The position numbers and the translations under genes are program-made. Shown one piece after another: positions 6,238 through 7,047 of a stretch of 7,047 nt of DNA. Where the stretch lies: positions 1 to 7,047 of the forward strand of contig JAACDV010000097.1 in NCBI GenBank assembly GCA_009936825.1. The letters are read 5' to 3'. Numbering within the stretch: the first letter of the stretch is position 1; every line of letters begins with the position of its first letter. A model generated the notes under the pieces. The model saw only the letters and a program-made list of their open reading frames with translations, was not told the DNA's origin and did no database searches. The stretch is from Bacteroidota bacterium (GTDB lineage: Bacteria; Pseudomonadota; Alphaproteobacteria; Puniceispirillales; Puniceispirillaceae).

Positions 6238-6759
6238 ATGTCTTTAGTTAAAGCTCAGTTTTCGAAAAAAGCGGCGATGTTCGGCGCCATTGTTGCAGCG
6301 GGTTTGACCTTGTCTGCTTGCGAGACAATTGGCGGCACGGCAGCCAACACAAATGCGGTGTCTCCAGATACGCAGGCGGGCCAGTTGGCCGCGATCAAAG
6401 AGGTTTTTGATGCCAATGCCGAACAGGTGCCTACGCTTACCGCGGTTGGATACGCGGTGGTCTCATCCCAGCCGGGCCGCTCCGACGCGCAAAAGCGTCT
6501 GATGGCAATCCGGTCGGCCCGTATGGCAGCCATGCGTGATCTTGCTGAACAAATTCATGGCTTGCAGGTAGACTCGTCAACAACCGTGATTGACCTGATG
6601 GTTCAGAACGACACCTTCCGCGGCGTTGTTTCAGGTACCATTCGCGGCGCCCGCACGGTACGAATTAACCCGACCGGCTCGGACACGTATGAAATCGTTC
6701 TCGAGATTGACCGCGAGATGATTAACTATCTGATCAGCTCAGCGCGTTCGATCGGATAA
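6238..6759 (+). CDS. flgP: FlgP-like outer-membrane lipoprotein (LPP20 family)
   Basis: From the preferred start the protein has 173 residues. It begins with a lipoprotein signal peptide: lysines at 5, 11 and 12, a hydrophobic stretch (AAMFGAIVAAGLTL), and the lipobox LSAC with the acylated cysteine at residue 28. Glu at +2 is compatible with outer-membrane sorting. The mature part matches the LPP20/FlgP domain as I know it: AVGYAVVSSQPG, then RLMAIRSARMAAMRDLAEQIHG, then DSSTTVIDLMVQND and a 'SGTIRGARTV' turn, ending in 'YEIVLEIDREMI'. In Vibrio and Campylobacter FlgP supports an outer ring or basal disk of the motor and is needed for motility. Longer starts at 6199 and 6226 are possible but give a worse ribosome site and signal peptide. 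It is transcribed from a sigma-54 promoter and followed after 42 bases by an flgT-like gene. Confidence 0.87.
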   Translation: MSLVKAQFSKKAAMFGAIVAAGLTLSACETIGGTAANTNAVSPDTQAGQLAAIKEVFDANAEQVPTLTAVGYAVVSSQPGRSDAQKRLMAIRSARMAAMRDLAEQIHGLQVDSSTTVIDLMVQNDTFRGVVSGTIRGARTVRINPTGSDTYEIVLEIDREMINYLISSARSIG

Positions 6760-6791
6760 CTCCCAATTGGCTAAAAACGACAAGCTAGCGC

Positions 6792-6796
6792 GGAGG
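6792..6796 (+). promoter_or_regulatory. Ribosome binding site that sets the GTG start of flgT
   Basis: GGAGG sits 5 bases before GTG at 6802. No ATG lies in this frame until codon 30, inside the hydrophobic segment, so the site decides the GTG start. Confidence 0.75.
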
Positions 6797-6801
6797 CGGC
6801 G

Positions 6802-7047
6802 GTGATAGTTGAACTTTATGAAAGACTGGAAAAGCGCAGCTGGCAGGATTACATCAGCTTACCTTATGTCTTTTTAATTCCGGTATTGATGGTGCTGTCA
6901 TTGGTGTTTTTCACCCTTGGGGCCACAGTGGTTCGCGCTGATGCTTTTCGGTTTATCGAAACAACTGGGCGGGCGGTTGTGATTGATCCAGAGACCCAGC
7001 AAGAGGCGCGGATGTTGGCTCTTGAAGAGGCCTTATATCTGGCAGCG
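6802..7047 (+). CDS. flgT: FlgT-like flagellar ring protein, N-terminal fragment
   Basis: Eighty-two codons are visible before the window ends; no stop occurs. After a charged start (MIVELYERLEKRSWQDY) there is one hydrophobic segment (residues about 22-42, YVFLIPVLMVLSLVFFTLGA) ending in VRA-DAF, which looks like a signal peptide with cleavage after Ala. The following 'IETTGRAVVIDPETQQEARMLALEEALYLAA' resembles the N-terminal domain of FlgT, with its conserved E-x-x-GRA and A-R-x-x-A-L-x-x-A-L pattern. FlgT forms the periplasmic H ring around the LP ring in Vibrio and helps stator assembly. The position directly after flgP supports the call. The n-region is longer than usual, so an uncleaved anchor is possible. 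The identification rests on a short stretch. Confidence 0.68.
   Translation, partial: MIVELYERLEKRSWQDYISLPYVFLIPVLMVLSLVFFTLGATVVRADAFRFIETTGRAVVIDPETQQEARMLALEEALYLAA

Overview
The window is a stretch of a flagellar gene cluster. It most likely comes from an alphaproteobacterium with a polar, FlhF/FlhG-type flagellum. Support for this is the sigma-28-like factor, whose region 2 resembles alphaproteobacterial FliA proteins as I remember them, and the use of sigma-54 promoters for flagellar genes. I cannot name the genus; base composition is roughly balanced. The assignment to Alphaproteobacteria is moderate, because the flhA-flhF-flhG-fliA order and the flgP/flgT genes are also typical of gammaproteobacteria such as Vibrio.

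Layout. (1) Positions 1-354, plus strand: the C-terminal end of a hook/rod-family protein, most likely the hook protein FlgE, cut by the window edge. (2) Positions 355-491: a convergent gap with a strong hairpin terminator that can serve both strands. (3) Positions 492-5863, minus strand: one operon read right to left, flhA (export gate), flhF (SRP-type GTPase), flhG (MinD-like ATPase), fliA (flagellar sigma factor) and a 134-residue protein of unknown function. flhG and fliA share an ATGA overlap, and fliA is 8 bases from the last gene. (4) Positions 5864-6237: a divergent control region with two back-to-back sigma-54 promoters and a leader of about 200 bases in front of flhA. (5) Positions 6238-7047, plus strand: an FlgP-like outer-membrane lipoprotein, then the start of an FlgT-like secreted protein cut by the right edge.

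How it works together. A sigma-54 promoter drives the flhA operon, which makes the export gate, the pair that sets flagellum number and place, and FliA, which should switch on late genes. A second sigma-54 promoter, facing away, drives flgP-flgT, which in Vibrio build outer-membrane-associated rings of the motor. The most unusual points are an FlhF with degenerate G2 and G3 GTPase motifs, an FlhG that begins directly at its P-loop without the N-terminal FlhF-activating peptide known from other species, the unknown protein at the end of the operon, and the long flhA leader with a small overlapping reading frame. I see no mobile element, CRISPR array, tRNA or rRNA.
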